A stretch of DNA of 64,000 nt, taken from Akebia trifoliata (taxonomy: Eukaryota > Streptophyta > Magnoliopsida > Ranunculales > Lardizabalaceae). The DNA lies in assembly GCA_017979445.1 (NCBI GenBank), contig CM030715.1:14285660-14349659 (forward strand), in the 5' to 3' direction. The notes under the pieces are model-generated. The model searched no databases. It saw only the letters and a program-made list of their open reading frames with translations, and was not told where the DNA came from. Each line of letters starts with the position of its first letter. Positions within the stretch are counted from its first letter, which is position 1. A program made the translations under genes and the position numbers. Shown in pieces: positions 32,970 to 44,369 of this stretch.

Positions 32970-34710
32970 TGAAAGCGCCCTCGATCCGTGGGGTGCACGG
33001 ATCCACTTTTGACCCTTGAGGTTTGGGAGTCGCCACCTAGTTATTATGGTATAGGAACCGGATACTGACTCTAAACAGATAAAGGAACTAATCTACTGAA
33101 GAAAAACTGAGTCCAGGGATCACATTACGGGGTTGGAAGGTGTTAGGCACCAACCCCACCCGGCAATTGCCGGTTTTTACTTATCCCAAATAAGGCTACA
33201 TTGCTAACAACAAATCCTAGATAGAAAATTAACAGAAATTTTACCTTCGATATGTAAAGATCTTATTCCCTCAGATCTGACAAAAACTGCTCTTTGTACC
33301 GTACTCCTTACTTCGTTCTGTCTCCGGATCTGATTTCTGATCTCCGAGGCGAGGTATCTCTTTCTTGGATCTGAATTCTTCGAATTTGTTATAGATTTTG
33401 GGGTGTTTTTAAGGGCTTCTACGTGTTTTTCAAGCTAAAATTGAAGTATGGGTGTTAGGTAAGGAGTTGGGACTCCAAAACTAGGGTTTATGGGAGGCTA
33501 GGGAGGTTTTTTGACCTACTTCTCTTAGGGTTTATGATTTGATACGAAAATAGGTGTGAGGACCCCTATTTATAGATTTTTTTAAGGGTTCATTTAGATA
33601 GAATTAGCGTTTAATTAGAATTCTTTTAGTTAGAGTTGTATTTTAGTTAGAATTGTTTTAGGTAGAGTTGTATTTTAATTAAAATTATTTTAGGTAGAGT
33701 TATATTTTAGTTAGAACTCTATTAAATAGAGTTATTACTTAATTAGAACTCTATTAGGAGTTTGACTTTTGATCTTATTTGATTGACTTTAAGATTTTGA
33801 CTTTAGTCTTAATTGATTGACTTTAAGATTTTGACTTTAGTCTTAATTGATTGACTTTAATTTTGACTTTAGTCTTACTTGATTGACTTTAATACCTTGA
33901 CTTTAGTCTTGCTTGATTGACTTTAATTTTTTGGAGAACCCCCCTCTATTATATCTTTAATTCTTTAGACCCCCAAATGGAAGGGGTCCTTAAATAAATA
34001 TTTTGGCAACCCTCAACAATTTTGCCTGAGAGTCTGATTAATCGATTTTTTTAGTTTAAAATTTTAAATTAATTTTTTTAATATTTCACTTTAATTATTT
34101 AATATTTTATTTATTAATTTCAAAATTTTTAATTATGAAAATTGTGAAATTACCGTTTTGCCCTCAGAGAGGACTTTTCGCGTTTTAAGTCAGTTTTTTT
34201 ATGTTCTAGGATGTTTTAGAATTGATTTTTCATAAGGAGTTCAATGGAAATATTGGTTTGTGTCATTTATGAAATTTTTTTGTGTGAAATGGTCGTGAAC
34301 TTTATGAGGGGTATTTTCGTAATTTTGTCGAATTCTGTGAAAATTGGCGAAATTATTTATTTGGTTTCGATTTGTTATTTTATGTGTTTGAATGAGTTTT
34401 CCTAAGCGTAATGTAGGCTCTGGGGATATTTTAAGATTAGGGGTATTTTGATAATTTGATCATTTTTTAGTGATTTTTATCATGAAGCTTCTTTTTGTCT
34501 GAAAAATGATGATTTCTATGTTTTTGAGATCATATTTTTCTAGCGTAGCGTGGTTTCTAAGGTTTTGTTAGTTCGAGATACCTCATCCGGATTTCTGAAA
34601 CATATCTGGTAACAAAATAAAACATTGGAATAAACATCCATCATTGGGAATCATTGCGATCGGGTTGACGAGTTGATTAATCAGGCGAGTGCAAAAATGG
34701 GGTGTTTACA
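32970..34710 (-). repeat. Element A2 5' LTR (1741 bp)
   Basis: TGTAAACACCCC...GGGCGCTTTCA on minus; the first bases carry a C-to-T type change (TGTAGAC to TGTAAAC). TATA box 33567-33574, PBS-like U5 motif 33026-33035. The PBS lies directly to the left, so it is the 5' LTR. Confidence 0.9.
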
Positions 34711-34715
34711 AAAAC

Positions 34716-36059
34716 CAAGAAAATGATCAGTTACACGTCTACCCTGTCCTAGCTTATCAAATGACTCAGGTTGAAACTACTTTAAATAATATTAAAGACG
34801 CCTATGATTTTACTCTTGGATTAGGGGCAATGACCTTATTTCCCACGGTCCGTCTACCAGAGAAGTTCACAATGCTAGATATGGAGAAGTTTGACGGTAT
34901 TGGATGTCCTAGGACTCACTTAAAAGTATATGTCGGCATAATGCAATCTCAGGGTCTGAGTGAAGAACAGATGGCTAAACTTTTTCAAAGAATCCTTACA
35001 GGTCCTGTCCTACGCTGGTTAATGTTATTGGACCTATCTCGGGTAAGAACATGGCATGAATTGATGAAAGAATTTATTGGTCGATATTCATTCAACATGG
35101 ATATTGAACTCACAAGAAGAGACCTAGAAACTACTAAACAGAAATCCGGGGAAACTTTCACTGAGTTCATTGCTCGATGGAGAGCTAAAACCGCTCAATT
35201 ATGGGACTGACTTCAAGAGAAGGAACAAGTCAAGATTATCCTCAGGAATCTCACTCCAAATTATGCCAAGTACTTGATGCCTCAGTACCTTCCCACTTTT
35301 CAATCCCTCCTTGAGGCTGGAAATCAAGTTGAGAATGCCTACTCTTCGGGACTTTTTGGTAACTCGTCTGATTCAAAACCCAAACATTTCAAACCTAATG
35401 TCAATTCCTTACAAGTGGCCAACACTTCCTTCGCACTATCTCCTCAAGCTACTCAGCTTTTACAAGCTAAGCCTAGGAGACAGTTTACCAATCTTGAAAT
35501 GTCCTTTAGTGTTACTTATCCAAAATTAATGAAAAGGGGATTGTTGACACCTTTACAACCTAAGCCTTTACCTAATCCTCTTCCCCCAAACACGGATAAT
35601 AGACAATTCTGTCATTTCCATCAGATGCCTGGTCATGTTCTTGACAGGTGTATTACTCTCCGTTATGCTATCCAAGACTTGATTGAACAAGGAAAAGTTA
35701 CCATACCTACTCCTACCGCACCCAATATTAAGACTAACCATTTGCCTACCTTTCAAAATCAATCCCCTCCTACTCTAAACCTAATATCCATATCCAAACC
35801 CGAATCAATTGACCCAGTTTTCTTCATTCACCCAATTGATCTTAATGGTGCATTTGCTCCATGTCAGAATGAGCTCAACTACCCTAAGACAGTAACAGAA
35901 CTGAAGAATAGAGAAATTATTGAAGCAACGGGTTGTCCCGCATATGACAGGATTGAATCAGAATATGAAGAGATAGTAAAAGCAAACAAGCTTAAGTCAT
36001 CCATCGAAGATAATCGAAGTGGCATAGACTCTAGAATTATGTCCTTCCATTCAAAATAA
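34716..36059 (+). pseudogene. Element A1 gag, main part (one stop codon)
   Basis: Continues the gag frame after A2. Capsid-like core: GIGCPRTHLKVYVGIMQSQ, LFQRILTGPVLRWLM, then TFTEFIARWRAKTAQLWD. A zinc knuckle of the form C-x2-H-x4-H-x4-C (FCHFHQMPGHVLDRC) follows about 150 codons later. The frame is open to the TAA at 36057-36059 except for one TGA at 35208-35210. With the first part it gives about 537 codons. No protease frame follows. Gag packages the RNA into particles, so A1 may have kept this function although it lacks pol. Confidence 0.85.
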
Positions 36060-37430
36060 TGTCGTCTTTTAAGTCTTCTTAGTTTTCTTTAGCTTTAGTT
36101 GCGTAAGTCTTTGAATTCAGTTAGTCATCTTTATTTTTGGGTTTTAGTAAGGTTTGTCAGTCTATGTTCTTTTCAATTCTAATAAATAAAGAAGCTTTTG
36201 ATTATCCTATGTGCAATAATGATGTGAACATAAAATCTAACATGAGAAATGACTTAAAGCTCACTAATCAAATTTGATAAATATTGGAATTAAAGAGTAC
36301 ACTCAAGAAGTGCAAATTGGTGATACATTATCCTCAAGAGAACATGAGAGAATAGTAAACTTACTTGAGAAATTGAACAATGTTTCTTGCATGGTCTCAT
36401 AAGGATATATGGATAGATCGCATAAAAATATAGATCAAGACATAAAGTCAAGAGTGATTTCAAAATCAAAGATTATTGGTCAAAAATGATATAGCTGAAA
36501 GCATTGACAAAGACGCTAAGACTTACAAGTGGATCTACCATGTTTTTCACTCAAAAGAGGAGAGTTTTCATTCATAAGAAAATAAAAGATTTTCTCAAAG
36601 TTTTAAAAGAATTGAATAGTCAGAAAACTCGATCATACTCGATTTCACAAAAGAAGACTGAAGAATATTCATTCTCAAAAGAAGACCTTATTCGATAGAC
36701 CAATCCAGATATCGAATTCTTGAAACTTTCACAAAAGAAGACTGAAGAATATTCATTCTTAAAAGAAGACCTTATTCGATAGAACAATTCAGATATCGAA
36801 TTCTTGAAACTTTGACCAAGTCGAGCAGCATTCACCAAAGGAGGCCTTCTTGGTCGAACAATTTTCCTGTCTTACCAAGAAAAGATAACTTTCTAGTCCC
36901 TCGCAGCCTTTAAAAAAAAAAAATCAATAGCCTCTTCTTTCTAAATCACACCAACAAATCTTGGGAGGGAAGTCTAAGTATGAGCTACGTTTTGACCTGA
37001 TCCCAAAAGAAAAAGAAATATTTGGGGTACGTAGGCAACCTGAGAAGTTACTTTAGGCCCGGTCACGCAAAGAATAAGTGTATTTTCTTAAGAAAAGTGT
37101 CATCTAAAAGGAAAATCCCCTATTGAAATATTCAAAAGAAAAGAATGTCAAACTAAGAGCATTAGAAAAAAAAATCAAAAAAATTGATAAAAAGAAAAGA
37201 ATGCCAAACTATGGGCATTTAGAAAAAATTAAAATAATTGACAGAAAAGAGATACTATCAAACTAGGGGCATTTGGGGAAGTTGAGCCTTATATCTTTTC
37301 TTTTTAAACCATATCCTAAGCCCACCTATTAAGTCCTCCTGAATGCTAATTGACTCGGTTAAGGTGCAGGGAACCAAGAAGTTGTCGATTTGGTTATTCA
37401 AGATCATCAAGAAAAAAAAAGAGAAGCCCA
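36060..37430 (+). other. Element A1 3' non-coding region
   Basis: No gene. An 84-bp unit with CACAAAAGAAGACTGAAG is duplicated in tandem (36646 and 36730). The conserved block with TACGTAGGCAACCTGAGAAG lies at about 36965-37075. This part stands where other elements carry pol. Confidence 0.7.
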
Positions 37431-37600
37431 CTAAGTCGAAAACCCGAAAAGGTGACTTAGGCAAAATTTATGGCATAACCATAAAAAAAGAAAGCCTGCT
37501 AGGTTGAAAATCTGAAAAGACGATCTAGGCAAAAATTAATGCATCATCAGAAAAATAAAAACAAAGCCCGCTAGATTGAAAACCTGAAGAGGCGATCTAG
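37431..37600 (+). other. Tandem 30-nt structured hairpins in the A1 3' region
   Basis: Three units of exactly 30 nt: 37431-37460, 37499-37528 and 37571-37600. Arms are CTAAGTCG/TGACTTAG, CTAGGTTG/CGATCTAG and CTAGATTG/CGATCTAG. The inner part is AAAACCCGAAAAGG, AAAATCTGAAAAGA and AAAACCTGAAGAGG. Flanks are GCC(C/T)G(C) on the left and GGCAAAAATTA on the right. Confidence 0.8.
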
Positions 37601-38261
37601 GCAAAAATTAAGGCATCATCAAATGGGAGGAAAGGTCCCGTCAAAAAGAAAAATTCAGAAGGAAGCTTGTATAGAAACTAGAAAATGCAAAATCATTCAA
37701 GCTACAATATTCGTTTTTCAGCCAAGAGCTCATATCCGACGAAGACAATGTTGAAGTCGAAAAAATCAGAAGTCATCTTGAACATTGTAGGATCTTCAAG
37801 AGTATGTTTACTTGTTCAAGTGTTCGCTAATGAAAGATGTAAAACCATCAACCATGTTAAAGAGAAAGATCTTCTATTCTAATATTTATCAAGATTTTTT
37901 TATGTCCTGCTCAAGCATTTTTCAAAAAAAATTCGAAAGAAAATGATCAATCCCTTATTGCACATCTGATAACCTTAAGAGTCTTAAATTTAAAGGAATG
38001 TCAGTTCTTCTATCTGTCATACATCAGAGTCCATATTTTTCAAGCGTAATCCATTCCATCAGTCTCGTAGTCAAGTTCCAGTTAAAGCCAACCATGAACT
38101 AGGGGCATTTTTGAAAGTTATTTAATTTTAAAATTTTGTTCTTAATCACATGATAAAAAGAAAAATCTTACTTAAAAGTCCGATGAAGTCCAATGATAAT
38201 TATGAATCCAGATGCATGATAAGCCAATAAAGGCCCAATCATTCAAACTTTGAACTCGATT

Positions 38262-39139
38262 TTGAATCATAGAATGAATTAATAGGATTGTTTAAGTTCC
38301 TATAAATCTAAGCCCGATAAACATGACTTAATAAGTTCGAGTCTGAAAAACGATACTCCAATTTTTTGAATCATAGAATGAATGGGCTTTTTGAAGTGCC
38401 TACAAACCTAAGTTCGAGTCCGAGAAACGAGACTCCAATTTTTTGAATCATAGAATGAATGGGCTTTTTGAAGTACCTATAAACCTAAGTTCGAGTCTGA
38501 GAAACGAAACTCCAACTTTTTGAATCATAGAATGAATAAGCTTTTTGAAGTGCCTACAAACCTAAGTTCGAGTCTGAGAAACGAGACTCCAACTTTTTGA
38601 ATCATAGAATGAATAGGCTTTTTAAAGTGCCTATAAACCTAAGTTTGAGTCCGAGAAACGAGACTCCAACTTTTTGAATCATAGAATGAGTGGGCTTTTT
38701 GAAGTGCCTACAAACCTAAGTTCGAGTCCGAGAAATGAGACTCCAACTTTTTGAATCATAGAGTGAATAGACTTTTTGAAGTGCCTACAAACTTAAGTTC
38801 GAGTCCGAGAAATGAGACTCCAACTTTTTGAATCATATAATAAATAGATTTTTTGAAGTGCCTATAAACCTAAGTTCGAGTCTGAGAAACGAGACTCCAA
38901 CTTTTTGAATCACAGGCTTTTTGAAGTGCCTACAAACCTTAGCTCGAGTCCGAGAAACAAGACTCCATATTTAATAGGATTGTTTAAGTTCCTCTAAACC
39001 TTAGTCAAAGTCCGAGAAACGAGACTCCAGCTTTGTTTGAATCATATTGAATTAACAGGATTGTTTAAGTTCTTTAGCCCGAGAAGCATGGCTACAATAG
39101 ATTCGAGTTCGATAAATGAAACTCATACTTTTTCGAACT
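38262..39139 (+). repeat. 77-bp tandem array near the 3' end of A1
   Basis: Unit GAATCATAGAATGAATGGGC...AAACCTAAGTTCGAG, exact 77-base spacing in the regular part (about 9 copies, the last ones degenerate). Each unit contains GAGTCCGAGAAACGAGACTC, which folds with arms GAGTC/GACTC and an inner CG/CG pair. It occupies the place of the 33-bp arrays of A2 and B. Confidence 0.85.
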
Positions 39140-39269
39140 CTAAAAAAGAATTTCAAATAAGATTTAACGAAATTCCTACATTGTTATGACTCCAATTACC
39201 TCATTATTCAACCTTGCCATGATGGCTTTCGTTGCATAAGCACATTTCAATTTTGAATCATTATTGTCA

Positions 39270-39586
39270 GTGAGAGAAGATCTCTAGGACCTGACACATT
39301 TTTACTCAGTTTCACACAGTATACACACTCACACTTGCACTTTTTAGTCAAGGACAATTCATTAAAATTCAAGGATCTGACACTGTCAATGAGAGTTCTT
39401 GCTCAATGACCTGACAACCTTTTAGTTCGAAGAGAGTTTTACGCTTAAGGATCCGAACACCTCGACGAATTGCTAAATCAGGCTGTAAAATGAACTATCA
39501 CTAGATTTGGCATTCGGATATCGCATTATCTACCAAAATAGATTTGCTATCTAGTTTGTTTCAACCCTCTTCCAAAGAGGGGCATC
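39270..39586 (+). promoter_or_regulatory. Element A1 conserved 3' block and polypurine tract
   Basis: Contains AGGACCTGACACATT, TCAATGAGAGTTCTTGCTCAATGAC (GTCAaTGAG..CTCAaTGAC arms) and GTTCGAAGAGAG..GATCCGAAC (arms GTTCG/CGAAC). It ends with CCAAAGAGGGGCATC (39572-39586), the PPT, directly before the 3' LTR. Confidence 0.7.
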
Positions 39587-41256
39587 TGTAGACACCCAAT
39601 TTTTGCACTCGCCTGATTAATCAACTCGTCAACCCGATCGCAACGGTTCCCAATGATGGATGTTTACCAGATATGTTTCAAAAATCCGGATGAGGTATCT
39701 CGAACTGACAAAATCTTAGAAACCACACTACGCTAGGAAAATATGACCCCAGAAACATAAAAATCATCATCTTGTAGACAAAAAGAAGCTTCACGAAAAA
39801 AATCACTAAAAATGATCAAATTACCAAAATACCCCTAACATCAAAACAACCCTAGAGCCTACGTTACGCTTAGGAAAACTCATTCAAACACATAAAATAA
39901 TAAATCGAAACCAAATAAATCTTTTTATCAATTTTCCCAGAATTCGACAAAATTACGAAAATGCTCTTCATAAAGTTCATGACCATTTCATACAAAAAGC
40001 TTCATAAATGACAAATACCAATATTCCCATTGAATTCCTTATGAAAAACTGATTCCAAAACATCCTGAAACATTGAAAAATGACTTAAAACGTAAAAAAT
40101 CCTCTCCGAGGGCAAAATGGTAATTTTATAATTTTAATAATTAAAAATTTCAAAATTATTAAATAAACCATTAAATAATGTAAAGTAAAACATTAATAAA
40201 ATTAATTTAAAATTTTGAACCAAACAATCGATTAATCAGGCTTTCAGGCAAAATTGTTGATGGTTGCCAGGATATTTATTCAAGGACCCCTCCATCTGGG
40301 GGCCCAAAGAATTAAAGATATAATAAAAGGGGGGTTCTCCAAAAATTAAAGTCAATCAAGTAAGGCTAAAGTCAAGATATTAAAAGTCAATCAAGAAAGA
40401 CTAAAGTCAAAGTATTAAAGTCAATCTCATAAGACTAAAGTCAAAATCCTAATCTAAACTAATCAAGTCAATATCATAAGACTAAAGTCAAAACCCTAAT
40501 CTAAACTAATCAAGTCAATCTCATAAGACTAAAGTCAAAACCCTAAATTAAAACCCTAAAGACTAAGTCAATCTCATAAGACTAAAGTTAAAACCCTAAT
40601 TAAAACCCTAAAATAAACCCTAATCAAACCCTAATTCTTTTAAAAAACTTTATAAATAGGAGCCTCCACACCCTATTTTCGTATTAAATGATAAACCCTA
40701 GGAGAAGCAGGTTAAAAAGTCCCCCTAACCACCCATAAAGCCTAGTTTTGGAGCCTCAACTCCTTACCTAACACCCATACTTCGATTTTAGAGTGAAAAG
40801 CACTTAGAAACCCTTCAAAAACACCCCAAAATCCATAACAAGTTCAAAGAATCCAGATCCAAGAAAGAGATACCTTGCCTCGGAGATTAGAAATCAGATC
40901 CAGAGACAGAACGAAGCAAGGAGTACGGTACAAGGAGCAGTTTTATCAGATCTGAGGGAATAAAATCTTTGCGTATCGAAGGTGAAATTTCTTTTATTTT
41001 TTTTATGTAGGTTTTTTGTTAGCAATGTAATCTTATTTGGGATAAGTAGAGACTGACATTAGTCGGACGGAATTGGTGCCTAACACCTTCCAACCCCGTA
41101 ATGTGGTCCCCAGATTCAGTTTTTCTTCAGTAGATTAGATTTTTTATTCGTTTAGAGTCAATATCTGGTTCCTAGACAGTAATAACTAGGTGGCGACTCC
41201 CAAACCTCAAGGGTCAAAAGCGGATCCGCACACCCCGCGGATCGAGGGCGCTTTCA
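39587..41256 (+). repeat. Element A1 3' LTR (1670 bp)
   Basis: TGTAGACACCCAATTTTTGC...GAGGGCGCTTTCA, collinear with 18914-20614. TATA box 40651-40658, PBS-like U5 motif 41191-41200. Followed by the target copy ggttg and by B coding sequence. Confidence 0.92.
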
Positions 41257-41261
41257 GGTTG

Positions 41262-42480
41262 GCGAGTACCCGTGACGTGGTTGATAAAGGGTTTTGAAAA
41301 ATCACAATAAAAGAAATCTTCTCCTACTTTCACAAAACGCCCATTCAGGGTTTTGCGATAAGGCTTCATGTTGATTAGGTCGATAACATACCCTTGCCTC
41401 TTCGCGTTCGCCTTATCTTTTCTTATCTTCCAATATCGGACCCAGTCTTCCTTGGTAGGTTCGTACCTTAATCCGAATGTCCCAACTACTTCTTGAATAG
41501 CTGATGCAACTTTGATCCCCTATTGTTTACGACCCAAACCCATGCCTGGGAAGAATCTCATGTTTTTGAACATGCTGGCCACACAACAGCTGAATGTATT
41601 ATCGATAGGTACCAGCTCTTTCGCAGAATCGTCCCACTGAATAATATGAATATTTTCAAATTCAAACCCGCTGAGTTGTATTTTTTTTTCTTTGGGTTGA
41701 ATTTCAGGCAGCGACTTATCCTTGGTTTCTATTTTGTTCACAATCCCCATAATTTTGGCATCCCCATGAAGTGTGATCACCAAACCGTCCTTGATGAATT
41801 TAATCTTCTGATGCAAAATAGAAGGTACGGCCTTGATTTGATGCAGCCACGGTCTCCCTAGTAATAGGTTGAAGGATGACTGAATATCCAAGACTTGAAA
41901 TTCCACAGGAAAGTTTGCTATACCTATGGATATTAGTAGCTGCAAAGTCCCTAGTACATCCCTCTTCGTATTATCGTAAGCTCTGACCCCTTGGCTAGTT
42001 GGTTTGAAGTCTTTTGTTTTGAACCCGAGGCAAGTTGCAGTCTCCAAAGGATAGACATTTAATGCACTTCCATTATCTACCAAGACTAAAGGGACTCTCA
42101 TTCCATTACAGTCAATTGTAATGTATAATGGCTTTGTGTGGCTCGGCCCTTCTTTCGGAAGATCTGAATCTTAGAAGGACAGATTATTTTCAGCATAGGT
42201 TGCCCCTACTATACTAGCTAATTGATCCAGAAATGTGTCGAGGGAAACTTGGGCTGCGCTTAACGCTTTGAGAACAACTTCCCTGTGAGCTGTGGAGGCC
42301 ATGAGCAAACCCCAAACTGAAATGTTGGCACTTGCCTTTTTTAATTGTTTGATCACGATATCATCCTCTTCAATAGTTTCCTGAATGGGGTCTACTTTTT
42401 TCTTCCTTGCCAAGGCCGCTGGATTGTCAACGCTAAGTTTCGGTGGCTTAAAGACTCTCCCTCCTCGTGTCATGTGCTTA
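41262..42480 (-). pseudogene. Element B Gag-Pro junction and aspartic protease
   Basis: Retroviral-type aspartic protease that matures the polyprotein. The active-site loop reads VPLVLVDNGSALNVYPL, the flap/core continues with FQVLDIQSSFNLLLGRPWLHQ, and FKNMRFFPGMGLGRKQ ends the open part at a stop (41520). DNG replaces the common DTG/DSG; the Y copy has DNG too, so this is a family trait here. Before it, 42473-42171 holds linker sequence (VWGLLMASTAHREVVLKALS) with a stop at 42171. Below 41520 the spacer continues, broken, to the A1 insertion. Confidence 0.82.
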
Positions 42481-42482
42481 AC

Positions 42483-44152
42483 TTAATCACAATAGAGTGG
42501 AAATGGCTCGTCTTCTTCGGCCAATAGGAAAGGATCTTCATCTATTACAGAGAATGGGCTTTCCGAGATCATTTGTGCCAAGAGGTGGCTGGTATATGAT
42601 GGGCTATCGTAGCGAGGTGGGGATAGACAATATGATTCATCTTCAATTAGATCAAATGGCTCATGGCTTGTGGTATAGACCTCATTATTGAAAGTTATTC
42701 CAACAAAAGGATAACTGGGTGGTTTGGCGTAGATTGGGTGGATGAGAGAGATTGGGTCGAATGATAGTTGGGTGTTTGAAACCATATTCAGTGTTGGCGG
42801 AGGCTGATATGCAGGTAGTGGATTGGTAGTGACATTTGGTGGTGTTGGGGTAGGAATGATGACTTTTTTTATCATCGATGAGATTTTGGATGGCATAGCG
42901 GAGAGAGATGCAACGGTCAGTATGGTGACCAGGGCTTTGATGGAATTCGCAAAAGACGTTAGGGTTATGGGAAACTGGTAGGGGATTTGGCAAAGTTCGA
43001 GGCTGGAGAGGGGTGAGGAGCCCTTTTTTTAATAGTTTTTAGAAGGTCGCAATGAGGGTCATCCCTAGATTTGTGAACTGTCGAGGAGGGGGCTCTATCC
43101 AAATTTTCCTGGTTATTGTTTCGTGCTGGGGTAGTGGAAGTGTTGGCTATATAGGCATGGTTGATGTTGGGTTTGAAATTAATGAAGGGTTTTTTGGCTT
43201 TGTTGTCAGAAGAATTGAAAAGGATCCTAGAGGCGAAGGCATCCTCAAGTTGGCTTCCAACTTGTAACAGGGATTTGAATGTGGGGAGATACTGGGCAAC
43301 TAAATGCTGAGCATACCCTTGTGAGAGGTTTTTCAAGATGATTGCCACTTGTTCCTTTTCTGATGGTCTATCCCACATCTGTGCAGCTTTAGCCCTCCAA
43401 CGACTAATAAAATCGGTAAATGTTTTCCCATTCTTCTGGTTAGTGGATTTCAAATCCCTTCGAGAAGTTTCAATTTAAGTACTGTACTTGTACTGGTGCC
43501 AGAACATCCTTGACATATTTTCCCATGTCCCAATTATAGCTGAATCTTGGGACATCAACCATCGTAATGCTGATCCTGATAGAGTACGTTGGAATAATAA
43601 TGTCATCTGTTCGTCACTGAGGCCCATTGTGCGCATGTTGGTGACATATACCTTGAGATACGTTTTTGCGCAGCCTACTCCATTAAAATTTTCCATTTCT
43701 GGCATAACAAACTTCTCGGCCAGACGGATCTTAGGGATTTCATTCAAAGCCTCTATTCCTGCCGTAATTTCATCAATCCTTTTTATGTTCTTCACGGTTG
43801 TTTCCAACTAAGTCATTCTGTTAGCTAACATTGGATTCTCATTAAAATGCTAATCATTTTCGTCAAGCTCATAAACCTCATCCAGATTCTTAGCTGTGCT
43901 ACCTTCCAGTCCCTTGCCCCTTTGATTATCAGGCTGGTCTCTTATTGACTCAGAGATTTGTTCTAGCACTTCTACCTTATTTTTTATGTTGTTCATATCC
44001 ATTGTAAAGACTGCCAGGATCTTACGAATTTTTGCGAGTTCAGATTCAGAAGTAATTTTTGATGGTTCACTTGGCGCTGATGTTCTTTCCAAACGACCTG
44101 ACTCTCGACTCCAACCAGGTGGCGGACGCTTAAGTTTGGGCGCAATAGTATC
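42483..44152 (-). pseudogene. Element B gag
   Basis: Starts after an AG at 44153-44154 (APKLKRPPPGW). It shows the helical IRKILAVFTMDMNNIKNKVEVL, capsid-like GVGCAKTYLKVYVTN, LLFQRTLSGSALRWLMSQD, FTDFISRWRAKAAQMWDR, and a zinc knuckle FCEFHQSPGHHTDRC (C-x2-H-x4-H-x4-C). Stops lie near 43850, 43811 and 43475, frame changes near 43000 and 42870, and a stop at 42483. The domain order matches A1, X and Y. Confidence 0.83.
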
Positions 44153-44369
44153 CTGAAACCCTATCAAAGGTTAATTAAGAATTGGTCTATTTTGATAGCA
44201 TTTACTTTTATTATTATAATTGATGAGTTGTGCTGGTCGAACTTATGTCTGATGAGGTGATTTATTGTTAATTAGGGCCTTATATATAAAAGAGACTTCT
44301 CATTAAAAATCGTACCAATGAGACAAATGCGACCACAAAATAAATGAGGAGATGACTCGATCTAGGACC

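Larger units (their letters stand above)
23623..34710 (-). mobile_element. Element A2: internally deleted Ogre-like retrotransposon
   Basis: Minus strand, 11,088 bp. 5' LTR 32970-34710, PBS 32951-32968, long leader, a join that skips ORF1, gag, protease and most of pol, integrase debris, 3' hairpins, 33-bp array, PPT and 3' LTR 23623-25345. Perfect target copies aaaac at 23618-23622 and 34711-34715. It is the innermost insertion of the nest. Over the first ~300 bases of its two LTRs I count about 25 differences, many of them C/T or G/A, so it is not recent. Confidence 0.9.
18914..41256 (+). mobile_element. Element A1: gag-only non-autonomous Ogre-like retrotransposon, split by A2
   Basis: Plus strand. 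5' LTR 18914-20614, PBS 20616-20633, leader with a 193-bp array, gag (23353-23622 then 34716-36059), long 3' non-coding region with hairpin arrays, PPT, 3' LTR 39587-41256. Perfect 5-bp target copies ggttg at 18909-18913 and 41257-41261. Joining the outer flanks restores the pol frame of element B. Without A2 it is about 11.25 kb. No protease, RT, RNase H or integrase is present between gag and the 3' LTR, so it needs enzymes from another element. Confidence 0.9.
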
